From the NCBI GenBank assembly GCA_025146925.1, contig CP102260.1, positions 77,001-141,000 on the forward strand: a stretch of DNA of 64,000 nucleotides, given 5' to 3'. The position numbers and the translations under genes were made by a program. The DNA is from [Bacteroides] pectinophilus. GTDB lineage: Bacteria; Bacillota; Clostridia; Lachnospirales; Lachnospiraceae. Each line of letters starts with the position of its first letter. Position 1 is the stretch's first letter. Positions 26,604-34,709 of this stretch are shown piece by piece. The notes under the pieces were generated by a model. The model did no database searches. It saw only the letters and a list, made by a program, of their open reading frames with translations, and was not told where the DNA came from.

Positions 26604-27149
26604 ATGGAAAATAAAAAACCGGCAATATTTCTTGACAGGGACGGCTGTGTAACAGTTGAAAAAAGCTATGTGAAGACAGCAGAGGATATGGAGATATATC
26701 CCTTTGCAAAGAAATGCGTGGACAGAATACATGAACTCGGTTACTGGGCAATCGTTATTACCAACCAGTCCGGAGTAGGCAGGGGCATGTTCACGGAAGA
26801 AGAGCTTGGAAGAATGAATGACCGCCTCATAAGAGAGACCGGAGTGGATGCAGTGTACTACTGCCCTCACTGGCATAATGAGAATAGTACGCTGCCGCAG
26901 TATAATATTGAATGTGACTGCAGAAAGCCTAATACGGGGATGATAGAAAAGGCTAAAAAAGATTTTGATATAGATATTGAAGATTCATATTTTGTGGGCG
27001 ATAGGGCAACAGACCTTCTTACGGGGAAGAAGGCAGGAACAAAGGCTATACTTGTCCGGACGGGATATGGTTCGGGGCCGCTTGAAAAGCCGGTTACACC
27101 GGACGGAATATATGACAGCCTTGAGGCTTTTGTCAGGGACCTTACTTGA
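26604..27149 (+). CDS. gmhB: D-glycero-D-manno-heptose 1,7-bisphosphate phosphatase (GmhB)
   Basis: The 181-residue HAD phosphatase shows AIFLDRDGCV (nucleophile Asp and acid Asp), VITNQSGVGRGMFTEEEL, and the zinc-binding run CPHWHNENSTLPQYNIECDCRKP in pieces typical of GmhB. It also has FVGDRATDLLTGKKAG. It removes one phosphate from heptose 1,7-bisphosphate between the two HldE-type steps. ATG 26604 gives the usual family N-terminus (KPAIFLDRDG) although no clear ribosome site precedes it; a hairpin does. The longer frame from 26547 runs inside the previous gene. Confidence 0.92.
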   Translation: MENKKPAIFLDRDGCVTVEKSYVKTAEDMEIYPFAKKCVDRIHELGYWAIVITNQSGVGRGMFTEEELGRMNDRLIRETGVDAVYYCPHWHNENSTLPQYNIECDCRKPNTGMIEKAKKDFDIDIEDSYFVGDRATDLLTGKKAGTKAILVRTGYGSGPLEKPVTPDGIYDSLEAFVRDLT

Positions 27150-27168
27150 AAGGAAAAGGATTTATCGG

Positions 27169-28926
27169 ATGAATTTATATAAGAAAGCTATACATGTTCT
27201 CGGAAAAGAAAAGGCGTGGGGGCTTCTGGGAATACTGATATTAACGATACTTGGAGCAGGTGCGGAGCTGTGCGGCGTATCAATGATACTTCCGTTTGTC
27301 AATGCGATTATGGATCCTGAGTTTATAAGCGGCAGCTCACTGCTGTCATCATTCCAGAATGCAACGGGAATGTCAACAAACGGCATGATATCACTTCTGG
27401 CAATGTCACTTGTTGTTGTATATCTTGTAAAAAATATATATCTTGTTGCAATGAATAACCAGATATATAAGTACACGTACAGAAGCCAGAGAGACCTCGC
27501 ATGCAGAATGATGCAGTACTACATGGGACTTCCGTATATAAGGCTGCGTGAGCAGAACAGCTCAGACCTTATCCGTAACATTACGGCAGATTCCAACAGG
27601 TGCTTTGTTGTAATCCTTAATCTTCTGCAGATGACATCAGAACTGCTTATAAGCGGTGTACTGGTTGTATATCTTGTAATAACTGACCCTGTCATAACAA
27701 TACTTGTTGTTGTGATTATGTGCATAAGTATGTTCCTTGTGCTTAAGTTTGTTAAGAAAAAGGTATCAGTGCTTGGACAGAAGGACAGATATTTTGAGGC
27801 ACAGATGAACAAATGTGTTCTTGAGGCATTTGGCGGTGTTAAGGAAGTAAAGATAACGCACAGCGAGAAGTTCTTTATGGATGATTATTATTATAAGAGC
27901 ACGAGATATGCTGAGCTTCACCGCAAGTGTGACGTGCTTGGAATTATTCCTAAGCAGGTAATGGAGGTTGTGACAATCGGAAGCCTTATGGTCAGTCTCA
28001 CAATAAGACTGCTTATGGGAGCTGACCCAAGTACATTTATTCCAATTGTATCTGTGTTTGCCGTTGCAGCATTCAGACTGCTTCCTTCAGTTAATAAGAT
28101 TGCAAGCTATATCAACTCAATAGCATTTCACCTTGCTTCATTTAATGCTATATATGAGAGCATTGACGAGATGCGTGAAGGTAATGAGGAATATATTGAG
28201 AATACGGAGAATAAGCCGGCAGTTACGCTTAATGACAGATTTGAACTTAAGAACCTGTCGTTCCATTATCCTGATTCGGACAAGAATGTAATAGACGGAA
28301 TTGATCTTATACTTAAGAAGAATGAGTCAATAGCATTTATCGGTCCATCAGGAGCAGGTAAGACTACTCTTGCAGATATAATCCTTGGAGTGCTTGCACC
28401 GCAGGGAGGACAGATGCTTGTTGACGGAGAGAGTATCAACGACAATATATATAACTGGCAGAAGCGGCTTGGATATATTCCACAGAGTATATTCCTGTTT
28501 GATGATAATATCAGAAAGAATATTGCATTTGGTATTCCTGAGGATGAGATTGATGACGGGATGGTATGGAAGGCACTTGAGGAAGCACAGTTAAAGAGCT
28601 TTGTAGAGGAACTTCCCGAAGGCCTTGAGACAAGAATCGGTGAACGCGGAGCAAGACTGTCAGGTGGTCAGAAGCAGCGTATTGGAATTGCGAGAGCACT
28701 TTACTATAATCCGGATATTCTTGTATTGGACGAGGCAACATCAGCCCTCGATAATGAGACAGAGAAGGCTGTTATGGAATCTATAGAGAAGCTTCAGGGA
28801 AGCAAGACCATGATTATAATCGCACACAGACTTACAACCGTACAGCACTGCGATAATATCTATGAGGTTAAGGATGGCAAGGTCATCCACAAGGATAAGG
28901 AAGAGATATTCGGTAAGAAGGCATAA
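27169..28926 (+). CDS. ABC exporter, fused permease and ATPase (PglK/MsbA-like)
   Basis: The 585-residue half-transporter has six helices in residues 20-320. The ATPase domain begins near residue 350, with Walker A GPSGAGKTT, Q-loop YIPQSIFLF, signature LSGGQKQR, Walker B ILVLDEATSALD and H-loop IIAHRLTT. The fit is to the exporter group that includes MsbA and the lipid-linked oligosaccharide flippase PglK. The protein acts in the cytoplasmic membrane. Flipping of a glycan-lipid is a reasonable reading of the context, but the cargo is not shown. ATG 27169 follows AAGGAAAAGGA; the frame upstream to 26977 overlaps gmhB and is rejected. Confidence 0.88.
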   Translation: MNLYKKAIHVLGKEKAWGLLGILILTILGAGAELCGVSMILPFVNAIMDPEFISGSSLLSSFQNATGMSTNGMISLLAMSLVVVYLVKNIYLVAMNNQIYKYTYRSQRDLACRMMQYYMGLPYIRLREQNSSDLIRNITADSNRCFVVILNLLQMTSELLISGVLVVYLVITDPVITILVVVIMCISMFLVLKFVKKKVSVLGQKDRYFEAQMNKCVLEAFGGVKEVKITHSEKFFMDDYYYKSTRYAELHRKCDVLGIIPKQVMEVVTIGSLMVSLTIRLLMGADPSTFIPIVSVFAVAAFRLLPSVNKIASYINSIAFHLASFNAIYESIDEMREGNEEYIENTENKPAVTLNDRFELKNLSFHYPDSDKNVIDGIDLILKKNESIAFIGPSGAGKTTLADIILGVLAPQGGQMLVDGESINDNIYNWQKRLGYIPQSIFLFDDNIRKNIAFGIPEDEIDDGMVWKALEEAQLKSFVEELPEGLETRIGERGARLSGGQKQRIGIARALYYNPDILVLDEATSALDNETEKAVMESIEKLQGSKTMIIIAHRLTTVQHCDNIYEVKDGKVIHKDKEEIFGKKA

Positions 28927-28948
28927 TTTTGAATTGAGGATTAGTCAT

Positions 28949-29887
28949 ATGTCACAGAAAGTAATATATTCGGAGCCTACAGGCGGCTTGTGTAACAGAA
29001 TGGGTGCACTTAATTATGCATACCTGTTTGCAAAAGAATATAATTGCAGACTCGTTATCCTGTGGAAGGATAATTTTGAGGCTGCATGCCATTATGAGGA
29101 TATATTTAAGCCATTTGAGGATGATAATGTAAAGGTAGTCAATCTGGATTATTATAAGGAGACACCAAAGGAGCTTCTTAAGTCAGGACGCATATTCAGT
29201 CTTGTTGCAAGAGGAATAAAACATTGTGCATTTAATCTTTATTTCAGATACAGGCGAAGTAATGAAACAGAACTGACATATGAGACAGATGGCGTTTCAC
29301 GCGTTGAAGCGGATGCAGTTAACCACAATCTTATTGAAAAGTTTATCAACTCCGATAAGAGATGGTGTCTGATAAGCTCATACCAATGTGCGGATCTTGC
29401 ACATGATTATTCGGCACTTCAGTTTCAGGACAGATTTGAAGATGCTGTAAGAGAACTTTATGAGAAGCAGTTCGGAGCATTTGCAACAGAGGAAGAGTAC
29501 AAATCGTATATCAGATGTAATGTAATCGGTGTACATGTGCGCCGGGGCGACCATAAGTATGCGATTGCCAATAATCCTCTTGATATGTTTGTCGGAAAGA
29601 TGCAAAAGAGGATTGATGCGAATCCGGAGGTTAAGTTCTACCTTGCATCTGATGGCGCTGATGTAATTGAATATATGCAGAAGCATTTTCCGGGAAGAGT
29701 TATAATTAATGAAGGCGCAGAGCTTTCAAGAAAGTCCAAATCAGGAATGGAGAATGCAATAATAGATCTGCTTGCATTATCAAAGACAGGCGGAATTATC
29801 GGAAGCTTCGGCAGCACATTCAGCGATATGGCCTCATATATAGGCAGAACAGACCTGGAATATTCCAATTCAAAGGGAAAGGATTGA
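28949..29887 (+). CDS. Fucosyltransferase-like GT-B protein
   Basis: This 312-residue protein begins with SEPTGGLCNRMGALNYAYLF, which resembles the GGLGNRL opening of fucosyltransferase-type proteins. The segment GVHVRRGDHKYAIANNP matches the HxRRGD motif that binds GDP-fucose in alpha-1,2/alpha-1,6 and O-fucosyltransferases. A late block GGIIGSFGSTFSDMASYIG is also shared with the GT23/NodZ-type fold. No GDP-fucose synthesis genes were seen in the window, so the donor may come from elsewhere or be another sugar. GAGGA lies 8 bases before ATG 28949. Confidence 0.68.
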   Translation: MSQKVIYSEPTGGLCNRMGALNYAYLFAKEYNCRLVILWKDNFEAACHYEDIFKPFEDDNVKVVNLDYYKETPKELLKSGRIFSLVARGIKHCAFNLYFRYRRSNETELTYETDGVSRVEADAVNHNLIEKFINSDKRWCLISSYQCADLAHDYSALQFQDRFEDAVRELYEKQFGAFATEEEYKSYIRCNVIGVHVRRGDHKYAIANNPLDMFVGKMQKRIDANPEVKFYLASDGADVIEYMQKHFPGRVIINEGAELSRKSKSGMENAIIDLLALSKTGGIIGSFGSTFSDMASYIGRTDLEYSNSKGKD

Positions 29888-29896
29888 TAGACAGTT

Positions 29897-31081
29897 ATGA
29901 AGATAGCAGTAGCAGGAACAGGATATGTTGGACTTTCCAACGCAATATTACTTGCACAGCACAACGAAGTACATGCTGTAGACATTATTCAGGAAAAAGT
30001 GGACCTTATTAACCGGAAGAAGTCTCCTATCGTTGACAAGGAGATTGAGGAATATCTTTCAACTAAGGCTCTTAATCTTACGGCGACAACAGATGCAAAA
30101 TCTGCTTATGCTGACGCTGATTTTGTAATTATATCTACACCTACCAATTATGATTCAAAGAAGAATTATTTTGACACATCATCAGTAGAAGCAGTCATTA
30201 AGCTTGTCATGGAATATAATCCGGATGCTGTAATGGTAATAAAATCAACTGTTCCGGTCGGCTATACACAGTCGGTAAGCGAGCGCATGAACTGTCACAA
30301 TATTATATTTTCACCGGAGTTTTTGCGTGAGGGACGTGCTCTTTACGACAATCTTTATCCTTCAAGAATTATTGTAGGAGCGCCTAAGGATGATGAGAGA
30401 CTTAACAAGGCTGCGCATACATTTGCAGGCCTTCTTGCAGAGGGTGCGATTAAGGAAGATATTCCTGTATTATACACGGGATTTACTGAGGCAGAGGCCG
30501 TAAAACTTTTTGCCAACACATATCTTGCACTCCGTGTTGCATATTTCAATGAGCTTGATACATATGCGGACATGAAGGGACTTAACACAAAGGATATTAT
30601 AGAGGGTGTATGTCTTGACCCAAGAATAGGCAATCACTACAATAACCCGTCATTCGGATATGGCGGATACTGTCTGCCAAAGGATACCAAGCAGCTGAGA
30701 GCCAATTACAGTGATGTCCCTAATGAACTTATGGGGGCAATTGTAGAATCCAACAGAACACGTAAAGACTTTATTGCAGAGCAGATACTTGAGCTTAATC
30801 CTAAGATTGTCGGACTGTACAGACTTGCAATGAAGGCTAATTCGGATAATTTCAGACAGAGTGCAATCCTTGGAATAATGGAAAGAATAAAGGCTAAGGG
30901 TGTTGAGGTTGTAATATATGATCCGGCACTTAAGGATGACAGTTTCTGTAACTCCAGGGTAATTAAGGACTTTGACGAGTTCAAGAAAACTTCGGATGTT
31001 ATTGTGGCAAACAGACTTGACGATATGCTTAAGGATGTTAAGGACAAGGTATATACGAGAGATATATACTTCAGAGATTAA
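29897..31081 (+). CDS. ugd: UDP-glucose 6-dehydrogenase
   Basis: The 394-residue enzyme has the NAD loop [52 protein letters not shown] and [10 protein letters not shown]. Its catalytic cysteine block is [14 protein letters not shown]. The length and motifs are those of short bacterial UDP-glucose dehydrogenases (Ugd/RkpK type), which oxidise UDP-glucose to UDP-glucuronate in the cytosol. This supplies an acidic sugar for the polymer and a possible target for the asparagine synthase-like amidase. It follows the fucosyltransferase-like gene by 9 bases. Confidence 0.93.
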   Translation: MKIAVAGTGYVGLSNAILLAQHNEVHAVDIIQEKVDLINRKKSPIVDKEIEEYLSTKALNLTATTDAKSAYADADFVIISTPTNYDSKKNYFDTSSVEAVIKLVMEYNPDAVMVIKSTVPVGYTQSVSERMNCHNIIFSPEFLREGRALYDNLYPSRIIVGAPKDDERLNKAAHTFAGLLAEGAIKEDIPVLYTGFTEAEAVKLFANTYLALRVAYFNELDTYADMKGLNTKDIIEGVCLDPRIGNHYNNPSFGYGGYCLPKDTKQLRANYSDVPNELMGAIVESNRTRKDFIAEQILELNPKIVGLYRLAMKANSDNFRQSAILGIMERIKAKGVEVVIYDPALKDDSFCNSRVIKDFDEFKKTSDVIVANRLDDMLKDVKDKVYTRDIYFRD

Positions 31082-31093
31082 AGAGGTTGTTGC

Positions 31094-33112
31094 ATGTCAG
31101 ATTTTATACGCACGCACAAAAGAATATTGTACATATTGGGGCTGGTTTTTCTTTCAGCCCTTTTTGTGGTATTAGGGAAGAAAAGTATTAAGACTGATAA
31201 GATAGAGAACCGGGTATATTCCATCCATGCACACAATGATAAAGAGACCGACAATATTTATTATCAGAAGCTTGTAAAAGGTGACAGAGTGAGCCAGACG
31301 TTTACTCCCGATACAAAAGTTGACGGAGTGTCATTTGAATTCCACCGCGGACAGGGTTCGGAGCTTTCAGGTAGAACATATATGACAATCACCGACAAAA
31401 AGAGCGGAGCCGTCGTGTATGAGGATGCATATGATAACAATGCATTTCCGATGGATACACTTGTCGATTTTAAGCTGTATGATACTAATCTGACGGTTGG
31501 TCATGAATATGAGATAGCATTTACAAGTGATGTTGAAAATGAATCCAATGCACCGATGCTGTATCTGCAGGATGCAGGGCGATACAAGGGGACATTTACA
31601 GTCAACGGACAGGAGGATACATCCAGGGCGTTATGCCTTGGGGTGTTCAGACATTCGCAGCTTCCGTCAAAAATATTCGATGCGATGATGATGCTTGTCA
31701 TATTAGTTGTCATGTTAATACTTATAGCGATGTTTGTTAAAAGTATGCCTGTACACAGAATATGCATGCTTTCCTGCATAGGACTTGGAATTATATATAT
31801 GCTTATTGTTGCACCGGGTAAGGGCTGCGATTCGGCATATCATTATGAGGTTGCATATTCATATGCAAATAATGTCCTTTTTAAAGGCAATCCGGGAGGA
31901 AAGCTTGCAATGAGGGCGGATGATTATGAATTTTATAAAAAGAATTTCAGGATAAATGACAGCTACTATGGACTTATGTCTGCAGATGCATATATGGATC
32001 TCAACGATACGGCATCACTTTTTGTAAAAGACAGTTCAATGGTAATGACACTTATTGAAACGGGCAATGAGAATTTTGTCCCGTATATTCCTTATATAGC
32101 GGGAATTGCTATAGGACGGCTGCTCCACCTCGGGGCGCTGCCTACGGTATATCTTGCCAGACTGTTTGGAATTATTGTATTTGCACTGATCATAGGACTT
32201 GCGGTTAAGATTATTCCGGCTGGAAAAGAAGCGCTCATGCTTCTGGCGCTTATGCCAATGACACTTCAGGAGTATTCGGCATTCTCATACGACGGCATGT
32301 GTATTGCGGCTGCATTTCTGTTCGTCGCATGCTGGCTTGCATTCATGCATGACAGGGCAGACAGACGTACCCTTATAATGTGGATTGTGGCTGCGGTGCT
32401 GCTTGGTGCATGCAAGAAGGGCACATATATATTCTTCCTGCTTCTGCTTGTGCCTGTTACGCGTGCACATATGACACGGAAGGAAAAGGCTGCTGTTGGT
32501 GGAAGCATGATTGCGTCGGCAGTTGTGTTTAACATAATTTCATATGCAGTTGTTGCAGCTGAGGCATTTGGACTTAGGATAATGGCAGCTGACGGAGGTT
32601 ATCTGCCGGGAAGCAGTTATACGCTGTCTTATGCGGTAGAGCATCCGTTTAAGTTTATCCTTATGTGCATAGGTTCGATAATTGAAAAAGCCGACTATTA
32701 TTTTGGAAGCATTATCGGTACACATCTTAGTGCCAACATACAGACAGTTCCGATTGCAGTAGTTGTGCCATTCTTCGTATTGATAATAATTGCGGCGATG
32801 GAGACTTTTGAAGATAGAACTTCTGATAACCGCATTATAATAAATACATCGGAAAGACTTGCAATGCTTGTATCTTTCTTTATGTCAAGCCTTGTGATGT
32901 TCTTCATGATGCAGGTTTCAACACCTGTAGGGTGGAACATAGACGGAGTGACAGGAAGATATTTCCTTCCGGTACTTCCGCTGGTTGTCCTGTGTCTGTA
33001 TAATTGTGGTGTTACAGTAACAAAGAACACCAAAGAAAAGGTTGTTGCGGCATTTGTCTGCTGGCATATTGCAGAGGTGTTTTATGCGGTGTGGGCCGAG
33101 CTGGTGCGGTGA
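31094..33112 (+). CDS. DUF2142-family polytopic membrane protein
   Basis: The 672-residue protein has one N-terminal helix, an extracytoplasmic beta-rich region (residues about 35-185), and then about eleven helices. The block IVAPGKGCDSAYHYEVAYSYAN corresponds to the acidic-His loop of DUF2142 proteins. VPYIPYIAGIAIGRLL and EYSAFSYDGMCIAAAF also fit. DUF2142 proteins are common in glycan loci and have a GT-C-like layout; a role in outer-face glycosyl transfer is inferred. The gene ends in a 10-bp tandem duplication that carries the stop codon and leads into the structured repeat region. Confidence 0.72.
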   Translation: MSDFIRTHKRILYILGLVFLSALFVVLGKKSIKTDKIENRVYSIHAHNDKETDNIYYQKLVKGDRVSQTFTPDTKVDGVSFEFHRGQGSELSGRTYMTITDKKSGAVVYEDAYDNNAFPMDTLVDFKLYDTNLTVGHEYEIAFTSDVENESNAPMLYLQDAGRYKGTFTVNGQEDTSRALCLGVFRHSQLPSKIFDAMMMLVILVVMLILIAMFVKSMPVHRICMLSCIGLGIIYMLIVAPGKGCDSAYHYEVAYSYANNVLFKGNPGGKLAMRADDYEFYKKNFRINDSYYGLMSADAYMDLNDTASLFVKDSSMVMTLIETGNENFVPYIPYIAGIAIGRLLHLGALPTVYLARLFGIIVFALIIGLAVKIIPAGKEALMLLALMPMTLQEYSAFSYDGMCIAAAFLFVACWLAFMHDRADRRTLIMWIVAAVLLGACKKGTYIFFLLLLVPVTRAHMTRKEKAAVGGSMIASAVVFNIISYAVVAAEAFGLRIMAADGGYLPGSSYTLSYAVEHPFKFILMCIGSIIEKADYYFGSIIGTHLSANIQTVPIAVVVPFFVLIIIAAMETFEDRTSDNRIIINTSERLAMLVSFFMSSLVMFFMMQVSTPVGWNIDGVTGRYFLPVLPLVVLCLYNCGVTVTKNTKEKVVAAFVCWHIAEVFYAVWAELVR

Positions 33113-33122
33113 GGTGCGGTGA
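33103..33122 (+). repeat. 10-bp tandem duplication over the DUF2142 stop codon
   Basis: GGTGCGGTGA is present twice in direct succession (33103-33112 and 33113-33122). The first copy holds the actual stop TGA. The second forms the start of the left arm of the inverted element that follows. Confidence 0.85.
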
Positions 33123-33240
33123 TGCATGCTTTTACGGAGCCGCTTGCGCTGCATGCACCTCGCAGCGGTGCGTAAGCGGCTAAAGGACAGCCGCTAAGCA
33201 CCGGCGGCTGCATAAGCCTCCGAAAAAGCATACATCACCG
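33117..33240 (-). repeat. Structured repeat copy R1 (inverted orientation)
   Basis: The outer arms 33117-33139 and 33218-33240 are complementary at 21 of 23 positions. Inside, AGCGGC (33175-33180) pairs with GCCGCT (33190-33195), GGTGC (33167-33171) with GCACC (33198-33202), and GCAGC (33162-33166) with GCTGC (33207-33211). Read on the minus strand the core shares long blocks with copies R2 and R3, such as GCAGCGGTGCGTAAG and GCTTGCGCT in the plus-strand reading. Where R2 and R3 use a TTAGAGC/GCTCTAA stem this copy has different but still paired bases. It lies directly after the DUF2142 stop. Confidence 0.75.
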
Positions 33241-33281
33241 CGCGGAGGGATGCGCGGGGGACGCCGTGGGGTTCCCCCACG
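33238..33281 (+). repeat. Two extra GC-rich hairpins after R1
   Basis: CCGCGC (33238-33243) pairs with GCGCGG (33252-33257). CGTGGGG (33265-33271) pairs with CCCCACG (33275-33281) around TTC. No T-run follows, so these are not typical terminators. From 33282 to 33395 I see no gene or clear signal. Confidence 0.6.
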
Positions 33282-33395
33282 AGCTGTGCTTTTGCGGATG
33301 GCTCATACGAATGATTTTATTGCGAGTTTGTGAGTTTATGTTAGCAATGTTTGGCAGATGTAAGTGGTATAAGTGTGTGGAGGTGGGAGAGTCAG

Positions 33396-33533
33396 CCTGC
33401 ATGGATGGTGCAGGGAATAAGCAGGCGTTTTAGAGCGGCCGGTGCTTTGGCGGCGTCTTGTGCCGCCTTACGCACCGCTGCCAGCTCTAACAAGCGCAAG
33501 CGCGCCTGTGTTGCCCTGTATCATCCATGCAGG
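33396..33533 (+). repeat. Structured repeat copy R2
   Basis: The outer arms 33396-33415 and 33514-33533 pair over all 20 positions, two of them as G-T wobbles. The core then nests four more stems. CAGGCG (33422-33427) pairs with CGCCTG (33503-33508), and TTAGAGC (33430-33436) with GCTCTAA (33484-33490). GGTGC (33441-33445) pairs with GCACC (33472-33476), and GGCGGC (33449-33454) with GCCGCC (33462-33467) around a 7-base loop. The core is about 90 percent identical to R3. It lies 60 bases upstream of the GT2 gene at 33593 and could be its leader or an independent element. Confidence 0.8.
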
Positions 33534-33592
33534 TGCCCTGTCCCCAAACACTGTACAATTACTTTAGGTAAAGGAGCAAAAGGAGCAATCCC

Positions 33593-34279
33593 ATGAAGAA
33601 GCTGATTATCATACCGGCATATAATGAGGCGGAGAGCATTGAAGCTACTGTCCGCGGAATACAGTCTAAGATGCATGGATTTGACTATGTTGTGATTAAT
33701 GACTGTTCAACGGATGAGACGCCGGACATATGCAGGAAGAATAATTTTAATATGGTAAGTCTGCCGGTTAATCTCGGAATAGGCGGTGCGGTACAGACCG
33801 GATATATATATGCACGCGATAACGGATATGAGATTGCAGTCCAGATGGATGGTGACGGCCAGCATGATGTTGAATTTGTGCAGCGCATGGCAGAGCATCT
33901 TGAAAAGAATAAGCTTGATATGGTGATAGGCTCAAGATTTATTACACATGAGGGGTTTCAGTCATCCAGGCTCAGGCGTGTAGGAATATCGTATTTTACA
34001 TGGCTGATAAAGCTGTGCACCGGCAAGACGATAACAGACCCGACATCGGGCTACAGAATGGCTGGGAGAAGAGTTATAGAGCTGTTTGCACAGGACTATC
34101 CAAAGGATTATCCGGAGCCTGAGACGGCCGTGAAGATTCTCCGGCGCGGCATGAATGTTGAAGAAATTCCGGTAGTGATGAGAGAGCGACAGGGCGGCGT
34201 ATCCTCAATATCAATGACAAAATCCATCTATTATATGATAAAAGTAACCCTCGCAATACTGATAGAGCGCCTGCGATAA
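33593..34279 (+). CDS. Polyprenol-phosphate sugar synthase-like GT2
   Basis: The 228-residue protein is a GT-A domain without membrane helices: KLIIIPAYNEAESIEATVRG, VINDCSTDETPDIC, NLGIGGAVQTGYIYA and the donor motif VQMDGDGQHD, then VIGSRF and DPTSGYRMAGRRVIE. These are features of dolichyl/polyprenyl-phosphate mannose or glucose synthases (DPM1 type). They make lipid-phosphate sugars at the inner membrane face. Members often pair with a small DUF2304 membrane protein. One lies at 34710, but structured repeats separate the two. AAAGGAGC precedes ATG 33593. Confidence 0.87.
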   Translation: MKKLIIIPAYNEAESIEATVRGIQSKMHGFDYVVINDCSTDETPDICRKNNFNMVSLPVNLGIGGAVQTGYIYARDNGYEIAVQMDGDGQHDVEFVQRMAEHLEKNKLDMVIGSRFITHEGFQSSRLRRVGISYFTWLIKLCTGKTITDPTSGYRMAGRRVIELFAQDYPKDYPEPETAVKILRRGMNVEEIPVVMRERQGGVSSISMTKSIYYMIKVTLAILIERLR

Positions 34280-34295
34280 TATATTTTTATTGTAT

Positions 34296-34487
34296 GATGC
34301 CAGGGTCACAAGGTCAAACCCACATGAGCTCGCTCATAGGTGGGTGAAAGACCTTGGGATCCGCCCCGATATGAGCATAAAAGTGGGATGATAATCCCAC
34401 GATATGCGAATATTGGGTAGGATTGTGGGAGTGCAAAGCACGGAGCAGTCCGTAGGCATCAAAGTCGGGGCTTTTGACCCCGACGTC
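34296..34487 (+). mobile_element. MITE-like 192-bp structured element with 7-bp flanking repeats
   Basis: ATTGTAT occurs just before (34289-34295) and just after (34488-34494) this segment, as expected for a target duplication. The ends are imperfect inverted repeats: GATGCCAGGGTCA at the left matches GACGTCGGGGTCA read inward from the right at 10 of 13 positions. Inside are hairpins built from ACCCAC-ATGAGC near 34318, GTGGGAT/ATCCCAC near 34383, and GTCGGGG/CCCCGAC near 34464 to 34484. No coding frame is seen. It fits a non-autonomous element but could also be a structured RNA. Confidence 0.55.
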
Positions 34488-34493
34488 ATTGTA

Positions 34494-34522
34494 TTGATGA
34501 ATAAATAATAAATGTATATAAT
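34494..34522 (+). promoter_or_regulatory. Sigma-A-like promoter just upstream of R3
   Basis: TTGATG (34494-34499) and TATAAT (34517-34522) are 17 bases apart. The predicted start falls near 34529, only a few bases before the left arm of repeat R3 at 34533. R3 would then form the 5' end of the RNA leading into the DUF2304 gene at 34710. Confidence 0.5.
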
Positions 34523-34532
34523 CCGACACACA

Positions 34533-34670
34533 GCAGCTTCAACCGGCAAAAGCATAAGCAGGCATTTTAGAGCGGCCGGTACTTAGGCGGTGTCTTGTGC
34601 CGCCTTATGTACCGCTGCCAGCTCTAATCAAGCGCAAGCGAGCCTGCGTTGATTTGCCGGTTAAAGCTGC
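34533..34670 (+). repeat. Structured repeat copy R3
   Basis: The outer arms 34533-34550 and 34653-34670 pair at 17 of 18 positions, but their sequence is unrelated to the arms of R1 or R2. The core stems are GCAGGC (34558-34563) with GCCTGC (34642-34647) and TTAGAGC (34567-34573) with GCTCTAA (34621-34627). Further in are GGTAC (34578-34582) with GTACC (34609-34613) and GGCGGT (34586-34591) with GCCGCC (34599-34604, one G-T wobble). Compared with R2, GGTGC/GCACC has become GGTAC/GTACC, a compensatory pair change. Confidence 0.8.
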
Positions 34671-34709
34671 GTCAATGGTGATAATAATATAAAATGGGAG
34701 ATCAAATGT

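Noticed and set aside
26977-27168. Longer start for the ABC exporter
   Set aside because: The extra residues overlap gmhB in another frame, are Arg-rich and match no exporter; ATG 27169 has a good ribosome site.
33265-33281. Rho-independent terminator after the DUF2142 gene
   Set aside because: The hairpin is strong, but the following bases are not a T-run.
33351-33596. Plus-strand frame of 81 codons before the GT2 gene
   Set aside because: It is coded by repeat R2 and its arms; the Ala/Arg/Cys-rich translation reflects GC-rich stems and there is no ribosome site.
33396-34670. CRISPR array or integron attC sites
   Set aside because: There are only three long copies, one inverted, with irregular spacing and unrelated contents; no integrase or Cas gene and no GTTRRRY core sites were seen.
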